Positions 42,674 to 53,097 of a stretch of DNA of 55,759 nucleotides are shown here, one piece after another. Position 1 is the stretch's first letter; the number at the start of each line of letters is the position of its first letter. The position numbers were made by a program, and so were the translations under genes. The notes under the pieces are model-generated. The model was not told the origin of the DNA and did not search any database. It saw only the letters and a program-made list of their open reading frames with translations. The stretch comes from Litorimonas sp963972195 (GTDB taxonomy: Bacteria > Pseudomonadota > Alphaproteobacteria > Caulobacterales > Maricaulaceae), in the NCBI GenBank assembly GCA_963972195.1, contig CAXATH010000014.1, positions 1-55,759 on the forward strand. Direction: 5' to 3'.

Positions 42674-43507
42674 ATGACCGAAATACAAAATAAAATTGCA
42701 TTTGTTACCGGAGCCGCCTCAGGCATTGGTTACGCGCTATGCGAAGCTCTGATAAAACGGGGCGCGAAGGTAATGATGGCAGATATTGATGCCGAGGGCC
42801 TTAGGGCCGCACACAAGAAGCTGAACGCGCCCGAACAAACGGCGACGGTTATATGCGATGTCGCACAAATCAGTGATATCGAAAACGCTGTTAAAGCTAC
42901 GCTGCAGGCTTTCGGAAAAGTCAATCTGATATTCAACAATGCAGGCGTCAGTCTTGGCGGAAGGCCCGGTAAGATCGCGCTCGAAGATTGGAAATGGATC
43001 GTCGATATCAACGTGATGGGCGTCGTCTATGGATGCGAAGCTTTTATACCCACATTGATAAAGCAAGGTGAAGGAGGGCACGTTATCAACACGGCGTCTA
43101 TGGCCGGTCATTCGACCGATATGGGGATGTCGCCCTATTTCACAACCAAATTTGCCGTGGTCGGTTATTCCGAGGCTCTGTCGAAGGAACTCTCGACTGT
43201 CGGGATAGGTGTTTCCTGTCTCTGCCCCACCTGGGTAAAATCCAATATTCACAACACAACGGAGAAAGCGCCCGTCGCCGGAAAATTTGTAGACGCCATC
43301 AGAAGCTCAAAACATTATCAAGCGGTCAAAGAGCTGATTGAGAACGGCATGGACGCAGATGTGTATGCAGAACTTTGTCTGGACGCTGTGGAAAGTAATC
43401 GTCTGCATGTCTTCAATGATCCTGATGCGCGGCAAGCCGTCGTGGACCGAAACACTCAACTTTTAAGTGACTATGATGAAAATCTGAAAGTCCTAGGGCT
43501 CAAATAA
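42674..43507 (+). CDS. SDR family oxidoreductase
   Basis: This 277-residue Rossmann-fold protein has the cofactor motif T-G-A-A-S-G-I-G at residues about 14-21, N-N-A-G, S-M-A-G and the catalytic Y-F-T-T-K (Y-x-x-x-K). The aspartate after strand two (M-A-D-I-D) suggests NAD(H) rather than NADP(H). The substrate is unknown. The gene stands alone and converges with rpoC across a shared terminator. Confidence 0.88.
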   Translation: MTEIQNKIAFVTGAASGIGYALCEALIKRGAKVMMADIDAEGLRAAHKKLNAPEQTATVICDVAQISDIENAVKATLQAFGKVNLIFNNAGVSLGGRPGKIALEDWKWIVDINVMGVVYGCEAFIPTLIKQGEGGHVINTASMAGHSTDMGMSPYFTTKFAVVGYSEALSKELSTVGIGVSCLCPTWVKSNIHNTTEKAPVAGKFVDAIRSSKHYQAVKELIENGMDADVYAELCLDAVESNRLHVFNDPDARQAVVDRNTQLLSDYDENLKVLGLK

Positions 43508-43544
43508 AGAAATAAAACAAGCCCACCTGATCAGTCACCGAAAC

Positions 43545-43578
43545 TAAAAAAGCCGCCCCGGATGGAGCGGCTTTTTTA
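43545..43578. terminator. Bidirectional terminator between SDR gene and rpoC
   Basis: AGCCGC (43551-43556) and GCGGCT (43567-43572), with two more G-C pairs inside past one mismatch, are flanked by an A-run and a T-run. It can end both convergent transcripts. Confidence 0.85.
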
Positions 43579-43596
43579 TTATCTATGTGGCGTCGC

Positions 43597-46500
43597 TTAT
43601 TCAGCAGCGCCCTCTTCGATTTCCGTTGGGAACTCTTCGAGCTGCGGCGCGGCGGCCGCTTTATCTGCCAAGAACTTCTCATCGCGGTCATTTGCCAGCT
43701 TCTGATACTTGCGGAGGTTACCGCCTGTACCGGCCGGAATAAGACGGCCCACAATGACGTTCTCTTTCAGACCTTCGAGCATGTCTTCCTTACCCAGGAC
43801 TGACGCTTCGGTCAGAACGCGGGTTGTTTCCTGGAAGGACGCAGCGGAGATGAAGGAGCGTGTTTGCAGAGACGCTTTGGTAATACCGAGCAGAACCGGA
43901 TCAGCCGTGGCAGGAGTCGCATTCTTATCGCGCTCGAGCAAAGCCTTATTGACCTGGTTAAATTCGATTTTATCCATCTGCTCATTCTTGAGCAGCGTCG
44001 TATCGCCCGGATCCGTGATCTCGACCTTTTGCAGCATTTGACGCACGATAACTTCAATATGCTTGTCGTTAATCGGAACGCCCTGCAGACGGTAAACACC
44101 TTGAACCTCGTCCACGAGATATTCCGCCAAGGCCTCAACACCCATAATGGCCAGAATGTCATGCGGCGCTGGGTTGCCGTCGATGATGAAGTCACCTTTC
44201 TTCACTTTGTCGCCATCAGAGACAAGCATGTGCTTGCCCTTGGCGATAAGGAAGCTGGACGGCTCCATGGTTTCATCTTCAGGTGTGATCTGGATTTTAC
44301 GCTTGTTTTTGTAATCACGCGTAAATTCAATCTTACCATCCATGTCAGCGATAACGGCATCGTCCTTCGGACGACGGGCTTCGAAGAGCTCGGCCACACG
44401 CGGCAGACCACCGGTAATATCACGCTGGGTCGCACCGCCTTTCGCGATACGGGCCAGAATAGTACCCGGCTTGACTTTTGCACCGTCCTGAACGGACAAG
44501 ATCGCGCCAACAGCCAACATGTAACGGGCGATATTCCCGTTTGGCAGCTTGATAGGCTCACCGTTTTCGTCCTCGATAACCGCTACAGGCTGAATATCGC
44601 CGGATTTGGAAGAGGCGCGCCAGTCGACAATCACTTTGGAGGAAATACCGGTTTCTTCATCGGTTTCTTCCTTGGCAGAAACGCCGTCGACAATATCAAG
44701 CAGACGGACAGTACCGCCAACTTCCGTCAGAATTGGAGTCGCATATGGATCCCATTCCGCCAGACGGTCGCCACGGGCCACTTTCGCGCCCGATTTCTTG
44801 GACAAACGCGTACCGTAATCGACTTTGTGGGTTTCCAGCTCTTTGCCGTCTTTATCGACAATAGAGAGCTCCAACTTACGGGATTTCGCAATAAAGACCT
44901 TACCGGCTTCAATGGCGTCTTCCTTGTCGTATTGAAGTGTACCTTCGTTCGAAGATTCAATAACGGATTTGTCTGAAACAGACGCCGTACCACCAATATG
45001 GAAGGTCCGCATTGTAAGCTGCGTACCCGGCTCACCAATGGACTGGGCCGCGATAACGCCGACAGCTTCGCCCATATTGACTTTGGTGCCTCGTGCAAGG
45101 TCACGGCCGTAACACGTCGCACAAATACCGGTAACGGTGTCACATGTCAGCGCACTACGGGAGCGAAGGTTTTGCAAACCGGACTCATCAATGGCGGCGG
45201 CAATGTCTTCGTCAACATATGTGTTGGCTGGGAACATAAGGTCGCCCGTGCGTGGGTCCTGAATATCTTCGGCGAGTGTCCGGCCCAATGTCCGTTCACC
45301 CAGAGAAACAACAACTTCACCGCCGTCAACAACAGGCTTGAACTCGATGCCTTGCTCTGTGCCACAATCCTGTTCGGTCACGATACAATCCTGCGCCACA
45401 TCGACGAGGCGGCGTGTCAGATAACCTGAGTTCGCCGTTTTCAGAGCGGTATCGGCTAGGCCCTTACGCGCGCCATGGGTCGAGTTAAAGTAATCCATCA
45501 CGGTCAGACCTTCTTTAAAGTTCGCCGTAATCGGTGTTTCAATAATTTCGCCGGATGGCTTGGCCATAAGACCGCGCATACCCGCAAGCTGTTTCATCTG
45601 GTTTTTAGAACCCCGAGCGCCGGAATCCGCCATCATGAAGATAGAGTTGATAACCTTACGCTCGCGCGCGGCCTCACCCATCATGGCGTCAGCCACTTTA
45701 TCGGTACATTTGGACCAAGCGTCGACAACCTTGTTGTATTTCTCGCCCTTGGTGATGAGACCATCAGCATATTGCTGTTCGAAATCAGAAACGAGATCCT
45801 GAGTTTGATTAACGAGCGTATATTTCTCGTCCGGGATGACCATGTCGTCTTTACCGAAGGAAATACCGGCTTTCGCCGCTTCGCGGAAACCAAGACCCAT
45901 CATTTTATCAGCAAAGATGACCGTCGCCTTTTGGCCGGCATGACGATAAACGGTATCGATCAACTTGCCGATTTCCTTTTTCGTCAAAATTCTGTTGATG
46001 ACGTCATAAGGGATGAGGTGATGGTTTGGCAGGAATTCAGCTAGTTTCAACCGTCCAGGGGACGTCTCCGCTACTTCATAAGTCACATTGCCCTCTGCAT
46101 CCGTAACCGGGAAGCGCCCCTTCACTTTGGAGTGAATACTGACAATTCCGTTGTCCAGAGCGGCTTCGACTTCTTCGATGGAGGCAAACATCATGCCCTC
46201 ACCTTTTTCGCCGTCGCGCATCAGAGACATGTAATACAAGCCGAGAACAATATCCTGAGACGGCACAATGATAGGCTTACCATTGGCAGGAGACAGGATG
46301 TTGTTGGTGGACATCATCAAAACGCGGGCTTCGAGCTGTGCTTCGATTGAGAGCGGCACGTGGACAGCCATCTGGTCCCCGTCAAAGTCAGCGTTAAAGG
46401 CTGAACAGACGAGTGGGTGAAGACGGATTGCCTTACCTTCTGTCAGTTTTGGTTCAAACGCTTGAATGCCCAATCTATGAAGAGTCGGCGCACGGTTGAG

Positions 46501-47772
46501 CAAGACCGGATGCTCGCGAATAACTTCGTCGAGAATATCCCAAACTTCAGGACGCTCTTTTTCTACCAATTTCTTGGACTGTTTCACTGTGCCGGACAGA
46601 CCTTTGGCGTCGAGACGCGCATAGATGAACGGCTTGAACAGCTCGAGGGCCATTTTCTTCGGCAGGCCGCATTCGTGCAATTTAAGCTCTGGACCCACAA
46701 CGATCACGGAACGTCCGGAATAGTCCACACGCTTACCAAGAAGGTTTTGACGGAAACGACCCTGTTTACCTTTGAGCATGTCGGACATGGATTTCAGAGG
46801 ACGCTTATTGGCGCCTGTAATCACGCGGCCGCGACGACCATTATCAAACAAGGCATCAACGGATTCCTGAAGCATCCGCTTTTCGTTCCGGATGATGATA
46901 TCCGGCGCGCGAAGCTCAATCAGACGCTTCAAACGGTTGTTCCGGTTAATAACGCGGCGATAAAGGTCGTTCAGGTCAGACGTTGCAAATCGGCCACCAT
47001 CCAGAGGGACAAGCGGACGGAGCTCCGGTGGAATAACCGGAACAACAGTCAGAACCATCCACTCCGGACGGTTGCCGGACTGAACAAAGGCCTCAAGAAG
47101 CTTCAAACGCTTGCGGAATTTTTTCAATTTCAGCACAGAACCGGTTTCGGTCATATCGAAACGTGTGCGCTCAATCTCGGCTTCGAGATCAAGATTTTGC
47201 AGCATATCGCGTACAGCCTCCGCGCCGATACCGGCAGTAAAGCTGTCTTCACCAAATTCGGCTTGCGCGTCGATATACTCTTCTTCGGACAGGATTTGAC
47301 GCTCTTCGAGAGAGGTCAAACCTGGCTCTGTGACCACATAGGATTCAAAGTAAAGAACGCGCTCGACTTCTTTCAGCGTCATGTTGAGCATGGTTGAAAT
47401 ACGCGATGGGAGCGATTTCAAGAACCAAATATGCGCAACTGGCGCAGCGAGTTCGATATGGCCCATACGCTCACGACGAACGCGGGTGACAGTCACTTCG
47501 ACGCCGCATTTTTCGCAGACGACGCCTTTATACTTCATACGCTTATATTTACCGCAGAGGCATTCGTAATCTTTGACCGGACCAAAGATACGGGCGCAGA
47601 ACAGGCCGTCTTTTTCTGGCTTGAAAGTCCGGTAGTTAATGGTTTCAGGCTTCCGGATTTCCCCGAATGACCAGGAGAGAATTTTCTCCGGGCTGGCGAG
47701 TGAAATACGGATACGGTCAAAGGTCGGACCTTCTTGCGCGGGGTTGAAAATGTTCATGACCTCTTGGTTCAT
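43597..47772 (-). CDS. rpoC: RNA polymerase subunit beta'
   Basis: This is the largest catalytic subunit of RNA polymerase. The 1391 residues are usual. The N-terminal zinc site C-L-C-G-K-Y-K-x(n)-C-E-K-C-G is near residue 70-90. The catalytic magnesium motif N-A-D-F-D-G-D-Q is around residue 460, and the second zinc site C-x(6)-C-x-T-C-Y-G-R is near 890-900. The C-terminal tail is acidic. It is the last gene of the rplKAJL-rpoBC cluster, 131 bp after rpoB. Confidence 0.99.
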   Translation of the reverse strand: MNQEVMNIFNPAQEGPTFDRIRISLASPEKILSWSFGEIRKPETINYRTFKPEKDGLFCARIFGPVKDYECLCGKYKRMKYKGVVCEKCGVEVTVTRVRRERMGHIELAAPVAHIWFLKSLPSRISTMLNMTLKEVERVLYFESYVVTEPGLTSLEERQILSEEEYIDAQAEFGEDSFTAGIGAEAVRDMLQNLDLEAEIERTRFDMTETGSVLKLKKFRKRLKLLEAFVQSGNRPEWMVLTVVPVIPPELRPLVPLDGGRFATSDLNDLYRRVINRNNRLKRLIELRAPDIIIRNEKRMLQESVDALFDNGRRGRVITGANKRPLKSMSDMLKGKQGRFRQNLLGKRVDYSGRSVIVVGPELKLHECGLPKKMALELFKPFIYARLDAKGLSGTVKQSKKLVEKERPEVWDILDEVIREHPVLLNRAPTLHRLGIQAFEPKLTEGKAIRLHPLVCSAFNADFDGDQMAVHVPLSIEAQLEARVLMMSTNNILSPANGKPIIVPSQDIVLGLYYMSLMRDGEKGEGMMFASIEEVEAALDNGIVSIHSKVKGRFPVTDAEGNVTYEVAETSPGRLKLAEFLPNHHLIPYDVINRILTKKEIGKLIDTVYRHAGQKATVIFADKMMGLGFREAAKAGISFGKDDMVIPDEKYTLVNQTQDLVSDFEQQYADGLITKGEKYNKVVDAWSKCTDKVADAMMGEAARERKVINSIFMMADSGARGSKNQMKQLAGMRGLMAKPSGEIIETPITANFKEGLTVMDYFNSTHGARKGLADTALKTANSGYLTRRLVDVAQDCIVTEQDCGTEQGIEFKPVVDGGEVVVSLGERTLGRTLAEDIQDPRTGDLMFPANTYVDEDIAAAIDESGLQNLRSRSALTCDTVTGICATCYGRDLARGTKVNMGEAVGVIAAQSIGEPGTQLTMRTFHIGGTASVSDKSVIESSNEGTLQYDKEDAIEAGKVFIAKSRKLELSIVDKDGKELETHKVDYGTRLSKKSGAKVARGDRLAEWDPYATPILTEVGGTVRLLDIVDGVSAKEETDEETGISSKVIVDWRASSKSGDIQPVAVIEDENGEPIKLPNGNIARYMLAVGAILSVQDGAKVKPGTILARIAKGGATQRDITGGLPRVAELFEARRPKDDAVIADMDGKIEFTRDYKNKRKIQITPEDETMEPSSFLIAKGKHMLVSDGDKVKKGDFIIDGNPAPHDILAIMGVEALAEYLVDEVQGVYRLQGVPINDKHIEVIVRQMLQKVEITDPGDTTLLKNEQMDKIEFNQVNKALLERDKNATPATADPVLLGITKASLQTRSFISAASFQETTRVLTEASVLGKEDMLEGLKENVIVGRLIPAGTGGNLRKYQKLANDRDEKFLADKAAAAPQLEEFPTEIEEGAAE

Positions 47773-47903
47773 GGGATTTTCCTTTCAAAGTGAGCGACGG
47801 CGTCCCGCCTCTCTAAAAATTCTTTGGTGAATTCGTATATAAGAACGATTCACCGACAAGTCAGTGTAGCAGGGATGTCAACACCCCTGCCCTGTCTTAA
47901 GGT

Positions 47904-50900
47904 TTATCCGTTTGTCAGCTCGACGTTCAGGCCGAGAGAGCGAATCTCTTTGACCAGAACATTGAAGGACTCAGGAATACCCGCTTCAAAGCCGTCATCA
48001 CCGCGAACAATGGATTCATACACTTTCGTACGACCCGCAACGTCATCAGATTTGACCGTCAGCATTTCTTGCAGCGTATACGCCGCGCCGTAAGCTTCCA
48101 GAGCCCAGACTTCCATCTCACCGAAGCGCTGTCCGCCGAACTGCGCCTTACCGCCCAGCGGCTGCTGGGTAACAAGTGAGTATGGACCGATAGAACGGGC
48201 ATGAATCTTGTCATCGACCAAGTGATGCAGTTTCAACAGATATTTATATCCGACTGTTACCTGACGGGTGAAACGATCACCTGTCCGGCCATCATGCAAT
48301 GTGACCTGACCTGAGCTATGTAGTCCGGCTTTCTCAAGCATTTTTACAATATCAGGTTCGCGGGCGCCGTCAAAGACGGGCGTGGCAATCGGAACGCCTT
48401 TGGTCAAATTACCCGCCAGTTCGATAAGCTCATCATTCTTACGAGGAAGTTGTTCATCCTCACCATAAGCATGTTGAAGCGTATCTTTCAGCGCCGACAT
48501 GTCACCTTCCGCTTTGTATGTTTCCAAAGCTTCATTGATCATTTTACCGACACCGGAACAGGCCCAACCCAGATGGGTCTCGAGAATCTGACCCACGTTC
48601 ATTCGCGACGGAACGCCCAGAGGGTTCAGTACGATATCAACGGCAGTACCGTCTTCGAGGAAAGGCATGTCTTCAATCGGGTTAATCTTGGAGATAACAC
48701 CCTTGTTTCCGTGACGACCGGCCATTTTATCACCCGGCTGAAGCTTACGCTTCACGGCAACAAAGACTTTGACCATCTTCATGACGCCTGGCGGAAGTTC
48801 GTCACCGCGCTGTAGCTTATCAACCTTATCTTCGAAACGCGCGTCCAAACGAGCTTTGGAAGAATCATATTGCTCTTTCAGAGCTTCCAATTCGCCAATT
48901 GCCTGTTCATCATCAACACCAATACGCCACCAATCGGAGCGTGGGATGTCGTTCAGAGTTTCCTCTGTGACAGGGCCTTTCTTAAATCCGCGTGGGCCGG
49001 AAACAGCGTTCTTGCCCATCAAGGTGTTTTGAACGGTTCCGTAAATGGAGCGCTCAAGAATTGAAAGCTCGTCATCACGGTCTTTGCCCAAGGCTTCGAT
49101 CTCTTCGCGCTCGATTTGCATCGCGCGCTCGTCTTTATCGACGCCATGGCGATTAAAGACTCGGACTTCGACGACGGTTCCGGAAGCTCCAGGAGGGAGC
49201 TTCAAGGAGGTGTCGCGAACGTCAGAGGCTTTTTCGCCGAAGATAGCCCGGAGAAGTTTTTCTTCCGGTGTCATCGGGCTTTCGCCTTTAGGCGTCACCT
49301 TACCGACGAGAATGTCTCCGGCATGGATTTCGGCGCCCACAGCCACAATACCGGCTTCGTCGAGGTTCCGCAGAGCCTCTTCGCCGACATTTGGAATATC
49401 GCGGGTAATCTCTTCAGGGCCGAGCTTCGTATCGCGCGACATGATAGAGAATTCTTCGATATGAAGCGATGTATAGACATCGTCGCGCACAATACGCTCT
49501 GAGATCAGGATCGAGTCCTCAAAGTTATAGCCGTTCCAAGGCATAAACGCGACAAGCACGTTCTTACCCAAAGCCAGTTCGCCCAAATCAGTGGACGGAC
49601 CGTCTGCGATAATATCGCCGGCTTTCACTTCGTCGCCAACAGTCACCAAAGGACGCTGGTTGATACAAGTGGACTGGTTAGAGCGCTGGAACTTCAGCAG
49701 GTTGTAAATATCAACGCCGGAACGGGTCAGGTCAGTTTCCTTCGTCGCGCGGATAACAATACGCTTTGCATCGACTTGTTCGACAATACCTTCGCGTTTC
49801 GCCGCAACGGTAGCGCCGGAATCAAGAGCCACAACAGATTCCATGCCGGTTCCGACCAGAGGCGCTTCCGCTTTCAGCAGAGGCACGGCTTGACGCATCA
49901 TGTTCGATCCCATCAAGGCGCGATTCGCATCGTCATTTTCCAGGAACGGAATAAGTGCAGCCGCAACAGATACAAGCTGCTTTGGAGACACGTCAATGAA
50001 ATCAACATCTTCTCTCGCGACCAAGGTCACTTCGCCGTTCACTCGGCAAGTTACGAAATCAGAGGCAAGCTCTGTTTTGTCGTTAATCTCGGCGTTCGCC
50101 TGAGCCACGGTGTAACGCGCCTCTTCCATAGCGGAAAGATAAACAACTTCATTCGTCAGCTTGCCGTTATTGATTTTACGGTACGGGCTTTCGATGAAAC
50201 CGTATTTATTCACGCGCGCATGCGTGGCGAGTGAGTTAATCAGACCAATGTTCGGGCCTTCGGGCGTTTCAATCGGACAGATACGGCCATAATGGGTTGG
50301 GTGAACGTCGCGGACCTCAAAGCCAGCGCGCTCCCGTGTCAAACCACCGGGGCCAAGCGCTGAGAGACGGCGCTTATGCGTAATCTCTGACAGCGGGTTC
50401 GTCTGGTCCATAAACTGGGACAGCTGGGAAGATCCGAAGAACTCACGCACAACAGCAGCAGCCGGTTTCGCATTGATAAGATCATGCGGCATAACTGTTT
50501 CAATATCGACGGACTGCATGCGTTCTTTAATGGCGCGCTCCATCCGAAGAAGACCAATGCGATACTGGTTTTGCATCAGTTCACCCACAGAGCGAACGCG
50601 GCGATTACCGAGGTTATCGATATCGTCAATTTGGCCAATGCCGTCTTTCAATTTGCTGAGTGTATCCACGACAGCCAGAATATCTTCCTTGCGCAAGACA
50701 CGGATTTCGTCGCCGACATCCTGCATGTCCATACGCAGGTTCATCTTCACACGACCAACCGCGGACAAATCGTAGCGCTCTCCATCAAAGAAGAGTGAAT
50801 TGAACAGATCTTCTGCGGCTTCCGCTGTCGGAGGCTCGCCCGGACGCATGACGCGGTAAATATCGACAAGGGCGCCTTCGCGCGTGTCGTTTTTATCAGC

Positions 50901-51989
50901 CGCGAGCGTATTGCGAATATAAGGCCCGACATTGACGTAATCGATGTTCAACACGGACAACTCGTTGATACCAGCTTCGTTGATTTGCTCCATGGACTCA
51001 ACGGAAAGCTCATCACCCGCTTCGGCGTAAATCTGACCGGTAGACGTATTGACGATATCTTCAGCTGCGAAGCGCTCTGACATTTCCTCATTAGAAATGA
51101 GAATGTTCTTCAAACCATCATCCGCCAGTTTCTTGGCGCCGCGTTTCGTTAGCTTGCGGCCTGAAGGGGCCACAACTTCGCCGGTTTTGGCATCAACAAG
51201 GTCACGTAGAAGTTTTGCGCCGCGATAATCTTCGGCGTTAAACGGACGAACCCAGCCATTAGTTTTCTTGTCGAATTTGAAAGAAATGGACTCATAATAC
51301 TGGTCCAGAATGTCTTCCTTGGACATGCCTAATGCATAGAGCACGGTGGTCGCAGGTAATTTCCGGCGACGGTCAATACGGGCATATAAAATGTCTTTGG
51401 CATCAAATTCAAAGTCAAGCCAAGACCCGCGATAAGGAATGATACGGGCTGAGAACAGGAACTTGCCTGAGCTGTGACCTTTACCTTTGTCATGGCTAAA
51501 GAACACACCGGGTGAACGGTGCATCTGAGAGACGATAACGCGCTCTGTGCCGTTGACAATAAATGTGCCCTTGTCCGTCATGAGCGGAATATCGCCCATA
51601 TAAACGTCCTGTTCTTTAATGTCTTTTACAGACCGCGCGCCTGTATCATCATCAATATCAAAGACGACTAGACGCATTTTGACCTTGAGCGGCGCGGCGA
51701 ATGTAATATCGCGCTGCTGACACTCTTCTTCGTCAAATTTTGGTGTCTCGAATTCGAAAGACACATATTCTAGGACCGCACGGTCAGAAAAATCCCGCAC
51801 AGGGAAAACAGAGTTGAACACGCCGTTCATCCCCTCATCCTTGCCGCGATCGGCTTGCTCTATGCTTTTTTGCAGGAATTGATCGTAAGAGCTTTTTTGA
51901 ACTTCGATCAAATTTGGCATCCGAACGACTTCGGGGATACGGCCAAAGCTTTTACGAATGCGTTTTTTACCTGTGAATGTAAGCGACAT
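47904..51989 (-). CDS. rpoB: RNA polymerase subunit beta
   Basis: This subunit forms the catalytic centre with beta'. It is about 1361 residues long. The rifampicin region (S-Q-L-S-Q-F-M-D-Q-T-N-P-L-S-E-I-T-H-K-R-R-L-S-A-L) is wild-type-like, with H and S at the usual contact positions. A-G-R-H-G-N-K-G is near residue 1060. The ATG at 51989 has the AGAAGG ribosome site and gives the normal M-S-L-T-F-T-G-K-K-R-I-R-K-S-F-G start; a GTG three codons earlier is less likely. Confidence 0.98.
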   Translation of the reverse strand: MSLTFTGKKRIRKSFGRIPEVVRMPNLIEVQKSSYDQFLQKSIEQADRGKDEGMNGVFNSVFPVRDFSDRAVLEYVSFEFETPKFDEEECQQRDITFAAPLKVKMRLVVFDIDDDTGARSVKDIKEQDVYMGDIPLMTDKGTFIVNGTERVIVSQMHRSPGVFFSHDKGKGHSSGKFLFSARIIPYRGSWLDFEFDAKDILYARIDRRRKLPATTVLYALGMSKEDILDQYYESISFKFDKKTNGWVRPFNAEDYRGAKLLRDLVDAKTGEVVAPSGRKLTKRGAKKLADDGLKNILISNEEMSERFAAEDIVNTSTGQIYAEAGDELSVESMEQINEAGINELSVLNIDYVNVGPYIRNTLAADKNDTREGALVDIYRVMRPGEPPTAEAAEDLFNSLFFDGERYDLSAVGRVKMNLRMDMQDVGDEIRVLRKEDILAVVDTLSKLKDGIGQIDDIDNLGNRRVRSVGELMQNQYRIGLLRMERAIKERMQSVDIETVMPHDLINAKPAAAVVREFFGSSQLSQFMDQTNPLSEITHKRRLSALGPGGLTRERAGFEVRDVHPTHYGRICPIETPEGPNIGLINSLATHARVNKYGFIESPYRKINNGKLTNEVVYLSAMEEARYTVAQANAEINDKTELASDFVTCRVNGEVTLVAREDVDFIDVSPKQLVSVAAALIPFLENDDANRALMGSNMMRQAVPLLKAEAPLVGTGMESVVALDSGATVAAKREGIVEQVDAKRIVIRATKETDLTRSGVDIYNLLKFQRSNQSTCINQRPLVTVGDEVKAGDIIADGPSTDLGELALGKNVLVAFMPWNGYNFEDSILISERIVRDDVYTSLHIEEFSIMSRDTKLGPEEITRDIPNVGEEALRNLDEAGIVAVGAEIHAGDILVGKVTPKGESPMTPEEKLLRAIFGEKASDVRDTSLKLPPGASGTVVEVRVFNRHGVDKDERAMQIEREEIEALGKDRDDELSILERSIYGTVQNTLMGKNAVSGPRGFKKGPVTEETLNDIPRSDWWRIGVDDEQAIGELEALKEQYDSSKARLDARFEDKVDKLQRGDELPPGVMKMVKVFVAVKRKLQPGDKMAGRHGNKGVISKINPIEDMPFLEDGTAVDIVLNPLGVPSRMNVGQILETHLGWACSGVGKMINEALETYKAEGDMSALKDTLQHAYGEDEQLPRKNDELIELAGNLTKGVPIATPVFDGAREPDIVKMLEKAGLHSSGQVTLHDGRTGDRFTRQVTVGYKYLLKLHHLVDDKIHARSIGPYSLVTQQPLGGKAQFGGQRFGEMEVWALEAYGAAYTLQEMLTVKSDDVAGRTKVYESIVRGDDGFEAGIPESFNVLVKEIRSLGLNVELTNG

Positions 51990-52127
51990 CAAAGACACCT
52001 TCTCTTTTAAAGCAAAAATCCGCCTCCGGGCTGCAGTCCCGAAGCGCGTTTCGCTTTTTAAAATTCCGTGAAAGTTTTAACCTGCTTTCACCAGACGGAC
52101 TGTTCACTCTACAGGCCGAAAAGAGGA

Positions 52128-52155
52128 TAGTCCGGAGCGAGGACGCCCCGGACTA
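52128..52155 (-). other. Hairpin in the rplL-rpoB gap
   Basis: TAGTCCGG (52128-52135) pairs with CCGGACTA (52148-52155) around 12 bases, just past the rplL stop. The region after it on the minus strand (ATCCTCTTTTCGG) is moderately T-rich. In E. coli this gap has a partial terminator and an RNase III site, so a role in lowering rpoBC relative to rplJL is likely. Confidence 0.6.
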
Positions 52156-52161
52156 CTGAGA

Positions 52162-52530
52162 CTATTTAAGCTCGACAGTCGCACCAGCGGCTTCGAGTTT
52201 CTCTTTGATGTCTTCAGCTTCTGCCTTAGGCGCGCCTTCTTTGACGGCTTTAGGAGCAGCTTCAACAAGCTCTTTAGCTTCTTTCAGGCCAAGACCTGTG
52301 ATGCCGCGAACTTCTTTAATGACAGCAATTTTGTTGCCGCCGAAAGACGTCATGACAACGTCAAATTCGTCTTTCTCTTCAGCAGCAGCTTCGCCGCCAG
52401 CAGCAGGACCAGCAACAGCAACAGCAGCTGCGGCTTTGATGCCGTTTTCTTCGAGAATGTCATTCAATTCTTTTGCTTCGAGGATGGTCAAGCCCATCAG
52501 CTCATCAGCTAGCTTTTTTACATCAGCCAT
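52162..52530 (-). CDS. rplL: 50S ribosomal protein L7/L12
   Basis: This is the stalk protein that recruits translation factors. The 122 residues have an N-terminal helical dimer domain, a flexible Ala/Gly/Glu-rich hinge (about residues 35-55) and the C-terminal domain with K-I-A-V-I-K-E-V-R-G-I-T-G-L-G-L-K-E-A-K-E-L-V-E. Its start is 51 bp after the rplJ stop. Confidence 0.98.
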   Translation of the reverse strand: MADVKKLADELMGLTILEAKELNDILEENGIKAAAAVAVAGPAAGGEAAAEEKDEFDVVMTSFGGNKIAVIKEVRGITGLGLKEAKELVEAAPKAVKEGAPKAEAEDIKEKLEAAGATVELK

Positions 52531-52581
52531 TTTTTAGTTTCCTTTTAGGTTTCAGTTCGAATTTTGCGAGAATGGAAAGTG

Positions 52582-53097
52582 TTATGCCGCCGCTTTTTCT
52601 TCTATCACCTTGATCGCACCAGCGAGGTTTGATCCTTGTGAAGTAAGACGCTTAGCAACCTCAGAAGCCTGACCGATAAGACGTTGAGCCGCCATACCAA
52701 TAAGCTCTTCGCGACTTGGAAGTTTGGACAGAGCTTCAACACCTGATGTGTCAAAGACATCCTCACCCATGAAGCCACCAATGATCTCGAGATTTTGCGA
52801 GTCCTTGGCGAATTCAACAGTCACTTTTGGCGCAGAGATCATATCCTCAGCCCACGCAATTGCGATAGGACCTGTGAATTTTTCACCCGCCGCTTCGAAA
52901 GGTTTTCCTTTCATAGCGATCTTTGCCAAACGGTTTTGTACAACACGGAAAGTCGCGCCTTGCTCTCTGAGCTTGGCACGCAAATTTTCCATTTCCGCAA
53001 CGGTCATGCCTGAATAAGCAGCCATAACCACGGAGCCTGCACCATCAAAGATCTCTGTGAGTTCTTTAACGGTGTGTTCTTTTTGAGAACGATCCAT
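52582..53097 (-). CDS. rplJ: 50S ribosomal protein L10
   Basis: This protein anchors L7/L12 at the stalk base. The 171 residues begin M-D-R-S-Q-K with L-x-E-I-F-D-G-A-G-S-V-V. The C-terminal helix, which carries L12 dimers, ends in A-I-K-V-I-E-E-K-A-A-A. In other bacteria L10 with L12 binds the leader of its own mRNA; here the preceding 292 bp gap is the place for such a leader. Confidence 0.97.
   Translation of the reverse strand: MDRSQKEHTVKELTEIFDGAGSVVMAAYSGMTVAEMENLRAKLREQGATFRVVQNRLAKIAMKGKPFEAAGEKFTGPIAIAWAEDMISAPKVTVEFAKDSQNLEIIGGFMGEDVFDTSGVEALSKLPSREELIGMAAQRLIGQASEVAKRLTSQGSNLAGAIKVIEEKAAA

Noticed and set aside
43864..47397. Long open frames antisense to rpoC (up to about 370 codons)
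   Set aside because: They lie wholly inside rpoC on the other strand, with compositions expected from its reverse complement, and have no ribosome sites.
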